Program-made: the position numbers and the translations under genes
In this document: positions 22,943 through 32,529 of the stretch, piece after piece
Numbering within the stretch: the stretch's first letter is position 1
Layout of the letters: each line of letters starts with the position of its first letter
Assembly (NCBI GenBank): GCA_963668015.2
Contig: CAXXCR010000037.1
Span: forward strand, 35,565-99,564
DNA: 64,000 nucleotides
Direction of reading: 5' to 3'
Origin: Ilyobacter_A sp963668015
GTDB lineage: Bacteria; Fusobacteriota; Fusobacteriia; Fusobacteriales; Fusobacteriaceae
The notes under the pieces: model-generated
Told to the model about the DNA's origin: nothing
What the model saw: the letters and a program-made list of their open reading frames with translations, nothing else
The model's database searches: none

Positions 22943-24817
22943 ATGAAAATATGCGACCTTTTAAGCCTGAAAACGATAAAGTTGGATTTGAAGGCAAATA
23001 CAAAGGCTGACGTGATCGATGAATTGGTAGACGTACTGGACGGAGCCGGGAAACTATCGGATAAGGCAGAGTTTAAAGAGGGGATACTAGCCAGGGAAAG
23101 CATAAGCTCTACTGCGTTAGAAGAGGGAATTGCTATCCCGCACGCTAAAACAGCTGCAGTAAAAGAACCTGCTTTAGCATTTGGACTTTCCAGAGAAGGG
23201 GTAGATTATGATGCATTAGATGAAGAGCCTTCAACATTGTTTTTTATGATAGCCGCTCCTGAAAAGTCAAATGATGCTCATATAGAGACGCTGTCTACAT
23301 TGACTACAATGCTTTTAGATGATGATTTCAGGGAAGAACTTTTAAATGTCAAAAGTGCACAAGAGGTATTGGATATAATAAATCAAAGAGAAAGTGAAAA
23401 GAAGGGGGAACAAGAAGTGAGTGGAAACCAAAAAGTTATCGCAGTAACAGCTTGCCCTACAGGAATCGCACATACTTATATGGCTGCAGAGGCACTAAAC
23501 AAGGCTGGAAGAGCGTCAGGAGTAACGGTTAAAGTTGAAACAAATGGATCTACAGGTGTAAAAAATGCACTTACAGATCAAGATATTAAGGAAGCGGATG
23601 CAGTTATAATAGCTGCTGACAAAAACGTGGAAACTGCTAGATTCTCTGGTAAAAAAGTATTGTTTGCATCAACAAAAGATGCTATAAGAACTGGTGAAGG
23701 CCTTATCAAGAAAGCTTTAAGCCATGAAACCGCAACTTATCAAGCTAAAGGTGGATCAAAGAAAGCAGCATCTGGAGAAAGAACCGGATTCTATAAACAC
23801 CTTATGAGTGGAGTTTCTAACATGCTGCCATTCGTAGTAGGTGGAGGAATACTAATTGCAATCTCGTTTATGTTTGGAATAAAAGCGTTTGACCCTAATG
23901 ACCCAGCTTTCCATCCATTTGCAAAACTCTTAATGGATATCGGTGGAGGAAATGCATTCTTCTTAATGATACCGGTATTAGCTGGATTTATAGGAATGAG
24001 TATAGCTGACAGACCTGGATTTGCACCTGCGATGATAGGTGGACTTATCGCGGCAAACAACGGCGGAGGTTTCTTGGGGGCACTGATCGGTGGTTTCTTA
24101 GGTGGATATATGGTTCAACTTGTGAAGAAAGCATGCGCAAAACTACCAGAATCGTTCGAAGGAATCAAACCGGTGCTTTTATACCCTGTGTTAGGAACGT
24201 TCTTAACTGGATGGTTGATGTACAGCTTTATAATTGGACCAATAGCTGCAATAAACTCAGGATTAACAGGATTTTTAAACAATCTTGGAACTGGTAACCT
24301 AGTACTTTTAGGAATTGTTCTTGCTGGAATGATGGCTGTAGATATGGGTGGACCTGTAAATAAGGCAGCATTCACATTTGGTATAGCTGCTATAGCTGCA
24401 GGGAACAATGCGCCGCATGCAGCTGTAATGGCAGGAGGAATGGTACCTCCAATTGCAATAGCTTTAGCGACAACCTTTTTTAAACATAAATTCTCTGAAG
24501 AAGAGAGAGCGGCAGGTAAGACTTGTTACATATTAGGTGCATCTTTTATAACAGAAGGAGCTATCCCGTTTGCTGCTGAGGACCCTGTAAGAGTTATCCC
24601 GGCTTGCATATTAGGTTCTGCAACAGCAGGTGGATTGGCAATGATGTTTGGAAATACACTTCCAGCACCACATGGAGGATTGTTTGTAATCCCACTAGTA
24701 AGCAATGCTCCGATGTATGTACTTGCTATCTTGATCGGTTCGGTTATAAGTGCAGCTGTAATCGGTGTTACTAGAAAAAGCTCTATAGAGGAATTAGCTG
24801 AAGCAGCAGGAATGTAA
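22943..24817 (+). CDS. fruA: PTS fructose transporter subunit IIABC
   Basis: It imports fructose and phosphorylates it to fructose 1-phosphate. 624 residues in the order IIA (about 1-145, active His in GIAIPHAKTAA near 68), IIB (about 160-260, phosphorylated Cys in VTACPTGIAHTYMAAE near 172) and IIC (about 285-615) with roughly eight to ten membrane segments. The product is the substrate of the fruK just upstream. AAGGAGG precedes the ATG. A very strong terminator ends the operon. Confidence 0.95.
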   Translation: MKICDLLSLKTIKLDLKANTKADVIDELVDVLDGAGKLSDKAEFKEGILARESISSTALEEGIAIPHAKTAAVKEPALAFGLSREGVDYDALDEEPSTLFFMIAAPEKSNDAHIETLSTLTTMLLDDDFREELLNVKSAQEVLDIINQRESEKKGEQEVSGNQKVIAVTACPTGIAHTYMAAEALNKAGRASGVTVKVETNGSTGVKNALTDQDIKEADAVIIAADKNVETARFSGKKVLFASTKDAIRTGEGLIKKALSHETATYQAKGGSKKAASGERTGFYKHLMSGVSNMLPFVVGGGILIAISFMFGIKAFDPNDPAFHPFAKLLMDIGGGNAFFLMIPVLAGFIGMSIADRPGFAPAMIGGLIAANNGGGFLGALIGGFLGGYMVQLVKKACAKLPESFEGIKPVLLYPVLGTFLTGWLMYSFIIGPIAAINSGLTGFLNNLGTGNLVLLGIVLAGMMAVDMGGPVNKAAFTFGIAAIAAGNNAPHAAVMAGGMVPPIAIALATTFFKHKFSEEERAAGKTCYILGASFITEGAIPFAAEDPVRVIPACILGSATAGGLAMMFGNTLPAPHGGLFVIPLVSNAPMYVLAILIGSVISAAVIGVTRKSSIEELAEAAGM

Positions 24818-24826
24818 GGTGTATTT

Positions 24827-24864
24827 ACAGGATATCCGGATTATCCGGATATCCTGTTTTTTTT
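24827..24864 (+). terminator. Terminator of the fructose operon
   Basis: A 15-bp perfect stem, ACAGGATATCCGGAT (24827-24841), pairs with its complement at 24843-24857, followed by eight T. Confidence 0.95.
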
Positions 24865-24911
24865 GTTTTTTAAAAAACAAAAAAATGTTATAATTGGGCT
24901 AGACTGTTGTT

Positions 24912-25433
24912 TGTGTTGAATTCTAAGTAAATTATTAAATTTATTAGCCATACTTTCTTTGCTTGTCCAAAGAAAGTATCAAAGAAACGACACCCTAAAA
25001 AATTCCTAAAATCCCTTCCGAACTAACTTTCTATTGAAATATAGTCGGCAAGCCTCCTTATTTCAATGAAAGTGGATTTCAGAAGTTGATTTCTTAACGT
25101 AATTTTTTAAATGGGTTTAGGGTCAAAAGCTTTAAATGCAATTATTTCTAAGCATTTCGGCCATTGAAAACATCAGCGTTAAGAAAGATCGAGAAAAAAT
25201 CTTTAGAAAAGTTTTAGTGTCCGAAGGCGTGATTTTCGCCAAGTTTGGCCATAAATCAAAGAACAAAGTGATTATGATTTATGAGTCCACGGAAAATTAT
25301 TTTCTGAGTTTTACCAAAATTTTCGAGAGCTTTTAGCTGATTTTTCACAGGCCTTGATTTTTGGTTATATCATACCCGTAGGGTGCTTTTTATCAAGAAA
25401 AAGTGACAGGTTTCGAGAAATTCAGTAATTTAC
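24912..25433 (+). repeat. Non-coding interspersed-repeat-like region
   Basis: This ~520-base stretch occupies most of the 694-base gap between fruA and dnaE. It starts near TTCTAAGTAAATTATTAAA and ends with AGAAATTCAGTAATTTA (25417-25433), a terminus also seen at the repeats near 19560 and 46798. Inside is the inverted pair ACTTTCTTTGC / CCAAAGAAAGT near 24951-24979. A 66-codon open frame at 25136-25336 has no ribosome binding site and is not called. The interior differs from the palindromic family. Confidence 0.45.
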
Positions 25434-25511
25434 TTAAAAATTTAAACGGATTATCGAAGGCATAGTTATGTTATAGGATGAATTTTGTTGATACACTTTG
25501 GAGGATATATT

Positions 25512-28500
25512 ATGAAGAACAATTTCGTACATTTGCATCTTCATACTGAGTATAGTTTGCTGGATGGGGTTGGAAAAGTAGACGAATACCTTGACCGGGC
25601 AAAGGAACTCGGCATGGAAGCCATAGCCATTACGGACCATGGAAATATGTTTGGAGTAATCGACTTTTATCAGAAAGCGATAAAAAAGGGGATAAAACCC
25701 ATAATAGGCTTAGAGGCATATGTAAGTGAGTTTCCCGTAGAAGAAAAGCGCGGCAGAAATTTTCATTTGGTACTTTTGGCAAAAGATGAAAAAGGTTATA
25801 AGAATTTATTGAAGCTTTCCTCCAAAGCCTATTTGGAGGGGTTTTATTATCGCCCCAGAATAGATAAGCAATTTTTAAAAGAGTGCAGCGAGGGGCTGGT
25901 GGCACTGTCTGCTTGCATGCAGGGGGAAATACCCAAAAGGATAGTCGAAGACAGTGAAGATGATGTAAAGAAGGCCATAGAAGAGTACCTTGACCTGTTT
26001 GGTCAAGAGGATTTTTATATAGAGGTCCAGGACAATGGAATAGATGGGCAGATGGACCTAAATGATAAACTTTATGCTGTGGCAAAAGAATATGGTCTGA
26101 AGATGGTGGCTACAAATGATGTGCATTATGTTTACCCAGGAGATCATCTGCTTCAGGATGTACTTATATGTGTGCAGACGGGTCATAAGTTAAAAGATGA
26201 GAAGAGAATGAAAATTGAAACTGACCAGCTTTATTTAAAAAACAGGGAGCAGATGCTTAAGAACCTGGAGAAATATGAAGGGGCAATAGATAATACATTG
26301 GAGATAGCCTCTAAGTGTAACCTCGAAATAGAGTTTGGTAAATTTAAGTTTCCTGAGTACAAAATACCGGCAGAGGAAGAGTCTATAGAATCATATCTCA
26401 AAAGACTTGTGGAAAAAGGTTTGGAAAAAAGATATGACAACAGTATAGATGAAGAGATAAGAGAGAGAGTTGAATATGAGCTAGATGTAATTAATAAAAT
26501 GGGGTATGCAGCTTACTTCGTGGTTGTCTGGGATTTCATAGATTATGCGAAAAAGAAAAATATACAAGTTGGGCCTGGAAGGGGTTCTGCTGCAGGTAGT
26601 ATAGTTGCGTATGCATTGGGAATAACTGAGATAGATCCTTTAAAATACCATTTGATCTTCGAGAGGTTTTTAAATCCTGAAAGAGTATCCATGCCGGATA
26701 TAGATATAGATATATGCCAGGAAAGAAGGCAAGAGGTTATAGATTATGTAGCTGAAAAGTATGGAAGGGACAAGGTAGCTCAAATAATAACCTTCGGGAC
26801 ATTAAAAGCAAGGGCAGCAATAAGAGATGTTGGTAGAGTAATGGACGTACCTCTTAAAAAAGTCGATAAAATAGCTAAACTAATACCGCATTCATATAAT
26901 CTTAAAACTGCTCTTTCGGAAATTGGCGAACTCAAGGCAATTTATGAAACCGATATGGAAAGCCAGGAGCTTATAGAATTTTCTAAAAGGTTGGAAAATA
27001 AAATAAGGCATGCGTCTGTACACGCGGCTGGTGTTGTTATAACAAAGGATCCACTTGTAAACGAGGTGCCGCTTTATTCTGACAATAAAACCAGCATAGT
27101 TTCCACACAATTTCAGATGAAAGAACTGGAAGACCTTGGCCTGCTGAAGATGGATTTTCTTGGATTGAGGAACCTGACGATACTCCAGAGAACACTGGAG
27201 TACATAGAGGAAAAAACAGGTAAAAAGATCAGACTTTCGGATGTTCCGCTAGACAGTGATAAAGTTTATGAACTTTTACAAAACGGGGATACTTTGGGAG
27301 TTTTTCAACTTGAGTCCAGCGGTATAAGAAAGCTTATAAGAAGACTTGCCCCGGATAAATTTGAGGATATAATAGCAGTACTTGCATTGTACAGGCCGGG
27401 TCCGCTTGGAAGCGGGATGGTGGATGATTATATAAATGTTAAAAAGGGACTAAGTGAAGCTAAATACCCACATGAGAGCTTGAAAGAGGTTTTGGAGGAA
27501 ACCTACGGAGTAATACTTTATCAGGAACAGGTTATGAAGATAGCCAATATAATGGCTGGTTATTCACTGGGGGAAGCAGATCTTCTCAGAAGAGCCATGG
27601 GTAAGAAAAAAATTCAAATAATGGAGGAAAATAGAAATAAGTTCATTGAAAGGGCTATGAAAAACGGCTATAGTGAAAATGTTTCTAGGGAAATCTTTGA
27701 TTTGATAGATAAGTTTGCCGGATATGGTTTTAATAAGTCACATTCGGCGGCATACGCCCTGATCGCTTACTGGACAGCGTATTTCAAGGCACACTACCCT
27801 CGTTGTTACTTTGCCTCTCTCATGACATCGGAAAGAAACAATATAGAAAAACTGGCGGTTTATATAGAAGATGCCAAAGCAAACGGTGTAAAAGTAGCTC
27901 TGCCCAATATAAACACACCTAGCTCTAAATTCGTTGTGGACGGGGAAGTGATTAGATTTGGCATGGCAGCCATAAAAAACCTAGGAGAAGGAATAATTCA
28001 AAAGATGGCACAGGATAGGGATGAAAACGGAAAATATGAAGGATATGAGGAGTTTGTCATAAGGACTAAAAAGCTTGGCATGAATAAGAAAGCTCTCGAG
28101 GCTCTTATTTTTTCAGGTGCGCTGGATTCTCTTTCTGGAAACAGAAAGCAAAAATATCTAAGTATAGAAAAGGTGCTAGAAAGTGCAAGCAAGAAGATAA
28201 AAGAGGATGAGATACAGCAGATGAACCTCTTCGGAGGAGCAAAATCACATATTAGCAGTTTTAGTCTGCCAAATGCAGAGGAGTTCGGCCAGGAAAACCT
28301 TTTGAAAGGTGAAAAGGAGTTCTTGGGATTTTATTTCAGCGGACACCCGCTTGACACTTATAAGGATATTTTCAGGGTATATAAATTTGATGGGATCACC
28401 AAGGTTAAAAAGGAAAATATAAACCATGTAAGGATATATGGGATTGTAAGAGAGCTGAAAAAAATCGTTACCAAAAGAAGCGGAGAGCTTATGGCGGTAT

Positions 28501-28925
28501 TTGTGCTGGAGGACTATTACGGCAGGATGCCTGTTGTGGTGTTTCCTAAGGATTACAAGAGGCTGTCGCATTATCTAGCGGAGAATGAGGTCATTGTTGT
28601 GGAGGGAGGCACTCAGGTGGACAGCTTTTCCGGGACTGACGAAAAAAAGGTCATAGCAAGAAATCTCAGATCCCTGGATGAGGTGTTTGAGCTGGACGGT
28701 CTTAGGGTATATATTTTGATTGAAGAAGAAAAGACATATAAAATGGAGAGGCTTAAAAAGCTTATTATGACCCATAGGGGAAGAAGCAGAACCTATGTGG
28801 CTATAAAAAATAAAGAAAGCAGGAAAGTGGTTGAGCTGGACGAAAAGTACAGAGTGACTCCTTCCGTTAAGTTTATATCTGAGTTGGAAAAGCTACTGGG
28901 AGAGGGAAAAGTGCTTGTGAAATGA
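25512..28925 (+). CDS. dnaE: DNA polymerase III subunit alpha
   Basis: The replicative polymerase of the DnaE type. 1137 residues: an N-terminal PHP domain (HLHLHTEYSLLDG near 6-18, ITDHGNMFG near 45), the palm with PDIDID near 396-401, fingers and thumb, tandem helix-hairpin-helix (near 810-860) and an OB-fold (about 950-1030). An in-frame ATG at 25485 exists, but TTGGAGGATATATT sets the start at 25512 and matches the family N-terminus MKNNFVHLHLH. No promoter or partner gene is obvious; it stands alone. Confidence 0.96.
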   Translation: MKNNFVHLHLHTEYSLLDGVGKVDEYLDRAKELGMEAIAITDHGNMFGVIDFYQKAIKKGIKPIIGLEAYVSEFPVEEKRGRNFHLVLLAKDEKGYKNLLKLSSKAYLEGFYYRPRIDKQFLKECSEGLVALSACMQGEIPKRIVEDSEDDVKKAIEEYLDLFGQEDFYIEVQDNGIDGQMDLNDKLYAVAKEYGLKMVATNDVHYVYPGDHLLQDVLICVQTGHKLKDEKRMKIETDQLYLKNREQMLKNLEKYEGAIDNTLEIASKCNLEIEFGKFKFPEYKIPAEEESIESYLKRLVEKGLEKRYDNSIDEEIRERVEYELDVINKMGYAAYFVVVWDFIDYAKKKNIQVGPGRGSAAGSIVAYALGITEIDPLKYHLIFERFLNPERVSMPDIDIDICQERRQEVIDYVAEKYGRDKVAQIITFGTLKARAAIRDVGRVMDVPLKKVDKIAKLIPHSYNLKTALSEIGELKAIYETDMESQELIEFSKRLENKIRHASVHAAGVVITKDPLVNEVPLYSDNKTSIVSTQFQMKELEDLGLLKMDFLGLRNLTILQRTLEYIEEKTGKKIRLSDVPLDSDKVYELLQNGDTLGVFQLESSGIRKLIRRLAPDKFEDIIAVLALYRPGPLGSGMVDDYINVKKGLSEAKYPHESLKEVLEETYGVILYQEQVMKIANIMAGYSLGEADLLRRAMGKKKIQIMEENRNKFIERAMKNGYSENVSREIFDLIDKFAGYGFNKSHSAAYALIAYWTAYFKAHYPRCYFASLMTSERNNIEKLAVYIEDAKANGVKVALPNINTPSSKFVVDGEVIRFGMAAIKNLGEGIIQKMAQDRDENGKYEGYEEFVIRTKKLGMNKKALEALIFSGALDSLSGNRKQKYLSIEKVLESASKKIKEDEIQQMNLFGGAKSHISSFSLPNAEEFGQENLLKGEKEFLGFYFSGHPLDTYKDIFRVYKFDGITKVKKENINHVRIYGIVRELKKIVTKRSGELMAVFVLEDYYGRMPVVVFPKDYKRLSHYLAENEVIVVEGGTQVDSFSGTDEKKVIARNLRSLDEVFELDGLRVYILIEEEKTYKMERLKKLIMTHRGRSRTYVAIKNKESRKVVELDEKYRVTPSVKFISELEKLLGEGKVLVK

Positions 28926-28969
28926 TGGTGCAAAGTTCGAGTGATAGAATCAGTAGCGGTCTGTTTTAC

Positions 28970-28998
28970 TTGCGCAGGCTCGTTTTTTGTGATAAAAT
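28970..28998 (+). promoter_or_regulatory. Weak promoter of the accB-like/accC unit
   Basis: TTGCGC (28970-28975) and TAAAAT (28993-28998) with a 17-base spacer, 30 bases before the ATG. Confidence 0.4.
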
Positions 28999-29028
28999 AG
29001 TGTGAAATAAAAAGCTAAGGAGGCGTTT

Positions 29029-29433
29029 ATGGACATCAAATCTGTAAGAGAACTTATGGAGACTTTGAAAGAAACTCAGTTGACTGAAATAAATATAGAA
29101 AAGGATGAATTTAAGCTTGTTTTGAAAAAACCGAAACTTGTGCCTGTGTATGAAGCGGAGCAAGTACAAGCTGTGGAGGAGTCGGTTAGCGCTCCAGAGA
29201 TAAAAGAGATAGTGTGCGAAAATATAGGGAAGTACTACAACAGAGGGAAAGATGGGAAACCGCTTATTATCCCTGGTGCTACAGTAGAAGAGGGGCAGAT
29301 CGTTGGATACGTTGAGACTGTTGGAGTGAAAACAGAGATAAAAAGCAATATTTCAGGAAGGGTTGTAGAGATACTTTTAGAAGATGGCGATGTAGCTGAT
29401 TATGGTAAGCCAGTACTAAGAGTAGAACTTTAA
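29029..29433 (+). CDS. BCCP/AccB-like biotinyl-domain protein lacking the biotinyl lysine
   Basis: 134 residues with the layout of the acetyl-CoA carboxylase biotin carrier: an N-terminal helix (DIKSVRELMETLKETQLTEI), a short linker and a C-terminal lipoyl/biotinyl hammerhead ending in GRVVEILLEDGDVADYGKPV. The biotin attachment motif EAMKM is replaced by ETVGVKT (residues 96-102): the acceptor Lys aligns with Gly99, and a Lys occurs only two residues later. Standard biotinylation should therefore fail. It lies 18 bases upstream of accC with GGCGT-containing AGGAGG upstream, so it is still expressed with the carboxylase; it may act as a regulator or structural partner, or use a shifted Lys. 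Confidence 0.8.
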   Translation: MDIKSVRELMETLKETQLTEINIEKDEFKLVLKKPKLVPVYEAEQVQAVEESVSAPEIKEIVCENIGKYYNRGKDGKPLIIPGATVEEGQIVGYVETVGVKTEIKSNISGRVVEILLEDGDVADYGKPVLRVEL

Positions 29434-29451
29434 TATGGGAGGAAGTTTAGA

Positions 29452-30807
29452 ATGTTTAAAAAAATATTAATAGCCAATAGAGGGGAAATTGCAGTTAGAA
29501 TAATAAGAGCTGCGAAAGAGCTAGGCATACAAACTGTAGCTATATATTCGGAGGCTGACACACATAGTCTTCACGTTGAGCTGGCTGACGAAGCGATATG
29601 TGTGGGTCCGGCACTTAGTACAGATTCATATCTTAAAATACCAAACGTAATCGCAGCAGCTGAAGTAACTGGGGCGGATGCAATTCACCCTGGTTATGGA
29701 TTTTTGGCTGAAAATGCAAATTTTGCCAAAATATGTCAAAGTCATGGGATAACATTTATAGGTCCTAGTGCTGAGTGCATAATCAATATGGGGGATAAGG
29801 CAACTGCAAGAGCAACTGCAATTGCAAACAATGTACCTATAACTCTTGGAACAGATGGAATTATAAGGGATGTAGAGGAAGCTAAAAAAGTAGTAAACGA
29901 GAAGATAAAATACCCTGTAATGATAAAAGCTACTGCAGGTGGCGGTGGAAAGGGTATGAGAATTGCAAGAGATGACAAGGAACTGGAAACCAACATGATA
30001 GCAGCGCAAAATGAAGCAAATGCAGCTTTTGGAAACCCAGATGTTTATATAGAAAAATTTGTTGAAAATCCTAGACATATAGAGGTTCAGATAATAGGGG
30101 ATAAGCACGGTAATGTGGTTCATCTAGGTGAAAGGGATTGTTCTATACAAAGAAGACACCAAAAATTAATAGAGGAAGCTCCTTCGGCAACTTTGCCTGC
30201 AGAGGTAAGGGAAAAAATGGGAGAAGCCGCGGTAAGGCTCGCCAAATCTATAGAGTATGATTCTGCTGGGACGCTCGAGTTTTTGGTAGACAAGGATAAC
30301 AACTTCTATTTTATGGAGATGAATACAAGGATACAGGTAGAGCACACTGTAACTGAAGCTGTCACAGGCGTAGATGTAATTAAGGAGCAGATAATAGCAG
30401 CAGCGGGAGAAGAACTGCATATAAGTCAGGATGACGTTGTTATATCAGGGCATGCAATTGAGTGCAGAATAAATGCAGAAGATCCTGAAAATAACTTCCT
30501 GCCTTCAGCTGGAACACTGGAAACTTATATACCTGCAGGAGGTATGGGGATAAGAATAGATTCGCATTCCTATCAAGGGTATGAAATCCCTCCTTATTAT
30601 GACTCTATGATAGCTAAACTTATAGTCCACGGGATTGATAGAGAGGAAGCTATAATCAGAATGAAAAGGGCTCTTGAAGAGTTTAAAATAAGTGGAGTGG
30701 ATACCACGATTCCTTTCCACTTAAAAGTATTGGAAAATGAGCAGTTTCAAGAGGGAGAGATATATACAAATTTTATAGAAACTTACTTTGAAAAAAAGGA
30801 AAAATAG
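29452..30807 (+). CDS. accC: Acetyl-CoA carboxylase, biotin carboxylase subunit
   Basis: It carboxylates carrier-bound biotin with ATP and bicarbonate. 451 residues: the N-terminal MFKKILIANRGEIAVRIIRA, ATP-grasp loop ATAGGGGKGMR near 162-172, EKF and HIEVQIIGD near 200-215, and EMNTRIQVEHTVTE near 288-301 with the catalytic Glu and Arg. It is fully conserved, unlike the accB-like gene before it. No carboxyltransferase genes are nearby. Confidence 0.95.
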   Translation: MFKKILIANRGEIAVRIIRAAKELGIQTVAIYSEADTHSLHVELADEAICVGPALSTDSYLKIPNVIAAAEVTGADAIHPGYGFLAENANFAKICQSHGITFIGPSAECIINMGDKATARATAIANNVPITLGTDGIIRDVEEAKKVVNEKIKYPVMIKATAGGGGKGMRIARDDKELETNMIAAQNEANAAFGNPDVYIEKFVENPRHIEVQIIGDKHGNVVHLGERDCSIQRRHQKLIEEAPSATLPAEVREKMGEAAVRLAKSIEYDSAGTLEFLVDKDNNFYFMEMNTRIQVEHTVTEAVTGVDVIKEQIIAAAGEELHISQDDVVISGHAIECRINAEDPENNFLPSAGTLETYIPAGGMGIRIDSHSYQGYEIPPYYDSMIAKLIVHGIDREEAIIRMKRALEEFKISGVDTTIPFHLKVLENEQFQEGEIYTNFIETYFEKKEK

Positions 30808-30873
30808 TCGAAATTCTGTATTAATTAATGTGAGTTATTATTTATAAGAAATATATAGAAGGGGTGGACTAAA

Positions 30874-31242
30874 ATGACCGAATTGGGGAACATAAAAATA
30901 TCTGATGATGTTGTGAGAATAGTTGCTGCAAAAGCTGCCATAGAAGTAGATGGAGTATATAAGATGAGCGGCGGAGTAGCTGATGAGGTAAATAAAATTT
31001 TAGGTAAAAAGAACCTTGCATCTGGAGTAAAGGTAGAGGTAGGAGAAAAAGAGTGCAGCATTGATGCATACATTGTAGTCGAATACGGAGTGTCCATACC
31101 TGAAATAGCTGAAAAAGTTCAGGAAAGCATAGTTAAGGCTATAACTGAATTAACAGGCCTCAAAGTTGTAGAAGTAAATGTATATGTACAAGATGTGTAT
31201 ATTCCCAAAGAAGTAAAAGAGGAAATTCAAGAGGCAGAATAA
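30874..31242 (+). CDS. Asp23/Gls24-family envelope stress protein
   Basis: 122 residues of the Asp23 family, with the conserved start IKISDDVVRIVAAKAAIEVDGV and ending LTGLKVVEVNVYVQDVYI. Members are cytosolic proteins anchored at the membrane by AmaP and linked to cell envelope stress. AGAAGGGGTGG is the ribosome binding site. It is first in an asp23-amaP-DUF2273-nusB run. Confidence 0.9.
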   Translation: MTELGNIKISDDVVRIVAAKAAIEVDGVYKMSGGVADEVNKILGKKNLASGVKVEVGEKECSIDAYIVVEYGVSIPEIAEKVQESIVKAITELTGLKVVEVNVYVQDVYIPKEVKEEIQEAE

Positions 31243-31246
31243 GATA

Positions 31247-31268
31247 TAGAGGCGATTTGTCGCCTCTA
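31247..31268 (+). terminator. Nine-bp hairpin between asp23 and amaP
   Basis: TAGAGGCGA (31247-31255) pairs perfectly with TCGCCTCTA (31260-31268) around four bases. There is no T run, so it is more likely a partial terminator or RNA-stability element that would raise asp23 expression over downstream genes. Confidence 0.5.
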
Positions 31269-31292
31269 AATTATTTGATAGGGGGATTAGTT

Positions 31293-31850
31293 ATGATTTG
31301 GAATCTCGTTTTTGCAATCGCATGGATAGGTATATTTATACTGGCTATCGGAGGGGTGTTTCTAAGCATATTGCCTAAATATATTTTGTCGATAAATTTT
31401 GAAGACCCTATGTTTAGGATAATATTTGGAGGAGTATCTGCAGTATACATACTGCTTTTTATAGAAAAATTTTCAAAAATATTTGAAAAAGAGAAAAGCT
31501 ATGAGGTGAAGACTGAAAACGGAGTGATTATGATATCATCCTCCACTGTTAACAATCTTGTTAAAAATGTAGTTGAAGGAAACCCAAAGGTGAAGCGTGT
31601 CAGGGTAAAAAACAGGATAAAAAAGAAAAAACTGGATATTTTTGTCAATATAGATGTGGTGTCAACGTCAAACCTATCTGAGATGATATCCTATATGCAG
31701 GATGAGATAAAGTCCAAGGTAAAAGGTTCGTTGGAGATAGAGGTTGGCAAGGTGCAGGTATCTGTTCAAAAACTTATAAAGGATAAGAACGAGGGGTACT
31801 ACTTCAAAAAAGGTGAGTTGGATCAGGAAGAAGAGAGGAGTGAGGCCTAA
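31293..31850 (+). CDS. AmaP-like membrane anchor of Asp23
   Basis: 185 residues: two membrane helices near 3-28 and 43-62, then an Asp23-like cytosolic domain (ENGVIMISSSTVNNLVKNVV) and a charged tail. This is the AmaP layout, which recruits Asp23 to the membrane. A longer frame from TTG 31257 exists, but AGGGGGATTAGTT points to ATG 31293. The stop TAA overlaps the next ATG (TAATG). Confidence 0.85.
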   Translation: MIWNLVFAIAWIGIFILAIGGVFLSILPKYILSINFEDPMFRIIFGGVSAVYILLFIEKFSKIFEKEKSYEVKTENGVIMISSSTVNNLVKNVVEGNPKVKRVRVKNRIKKKKLDIFVNIDVVSTSNLSEMISYMQDEIKSKVKGSLEIEVGKVQVSVQKLIKDKNEGYYFKKGELDQEEERSEA

Positions 31851-32056
31851 TGTTAGGAGAAATATTGGAGTCACTTTACTCTAACAGAAAAAAAATATCA
31901 GGAGCTGTTATCGGTTTCGTGATATCCTGCTTATATATAAGATATGGTTTTTTAAAAACTTTAATAGTTGTAATATCTACCTTAATAGGATATAATTATG
32001 TATATATATGGGTGAAATTAAAAACCATACTATTAGAAAGATTAAAGGAAAATTAG
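31850..32056 (+). CDS. DUF2273 small membrane protein
   Basis: 68 residues with one long hydrophobic hairpin (KISGAVIGFVISCLYIRYGF then LIVVISTLIGYNYVYI). DUF2273 proteins nearly always accompany Asp23/AmaP. Its start overlaps the amaP stop by one base, so the two are translationally coupled. Confidence 0.85.
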   Translation: MLGEILESLYSNRKKISGAVIGFVISCLYIRYGFLKTLIVVISTLIGYNYVYIWVKLKTILLERLKEN

Positions 32057-32067
32057 AAAGGTGGATC

Positions 32068-32472
32068 ATGGGAAGAAGGTTAGCTAGGGAAGAATTGTTT
32101 AAACTTTTATTTGAAGCGGAGTTGAACGATACTAATCCCATAGATATTTTAGATGATTTTTTGGCAAGAGACGATGTGAACTTGAGAAAACCTGAAGAGG
32201 ATTTCATAAAAAATTATGTAACAGGAATAGGAAATAATGCAGAGAACATAAAAAAGGCCATAGAAGAAAATATGGAAAATTGGAGTTTCGACAGAATAGG
32301 CAGTGTAGAAAAGGTGCTGCTTAAATTTGCTGCGTATGAGATACTTGAAAAAAAGGTAGGTCATGAAATTGTTGTAAACGAAGCAGTTGAGCTGGCTAAA
32401 ACATACGGAGACGAAAAATCGCACGAATTCATAAACGGAGTTTTAGCTAAAATAATTAAAAAACTTGGATAG
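32068..32472 (+). CDS. nusB: Transcription antitermination factor NusB
   Basis: 134 residues. With NusE it forms the boxA-binding heterodimer needed for rRNA antitermination. The N-terminal MGRRLAREELFKLLFEAEL and the C-terminal EIVVNEAVELAKTYGDEKSHEFINGVLAK stretch (in two parts, near 97-128) are diagnostic. A longer frame opens at 32008 but overlaps the DUF2273 gene; GAAAGGTGG decides for ATG 32068. A hairpin follows. Confidence 0.95.
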   Translation: MGRRLAREELFKLLFEAELNDTNPIDILDDFLARDDVNLRKPEEDFIKNYVTGIGNNAENIKKAIEENMENWSFDRIGSVEKVLLKFAAYEILEKKVGHEIVVNEAVELAKTYGDEKSHEFINGVLAKIIKKLG

Positions 32473-32506
32473 AATAAGTGAGTGGCAGAGCTGCTCACTT
32501 TATTTA
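32473..32506 (+). terminator. Terminator of the asp23-nusB operon
   Basis: AAGTGAG pairs with CTCACTT, with additional GCAG/CTGC pairing inside, followed by TTATTT. Confidence 0.65.
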
Positions 32507-32529
32507 ATATATAGTTCGGGGTGAGGTAG

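Noticed and set aside
25136..25336. 66-codon frame between fruA and dnaE
   Set aside because: No ribosome binding site, located inside a repeat-like non-coding block, no protein-like features recognised.
29029..29433. Ordinary functional BCCP annotation
   Set aside because: The biotinyl lysine position is Gly99, so the standard name would imply an unsupported activity.
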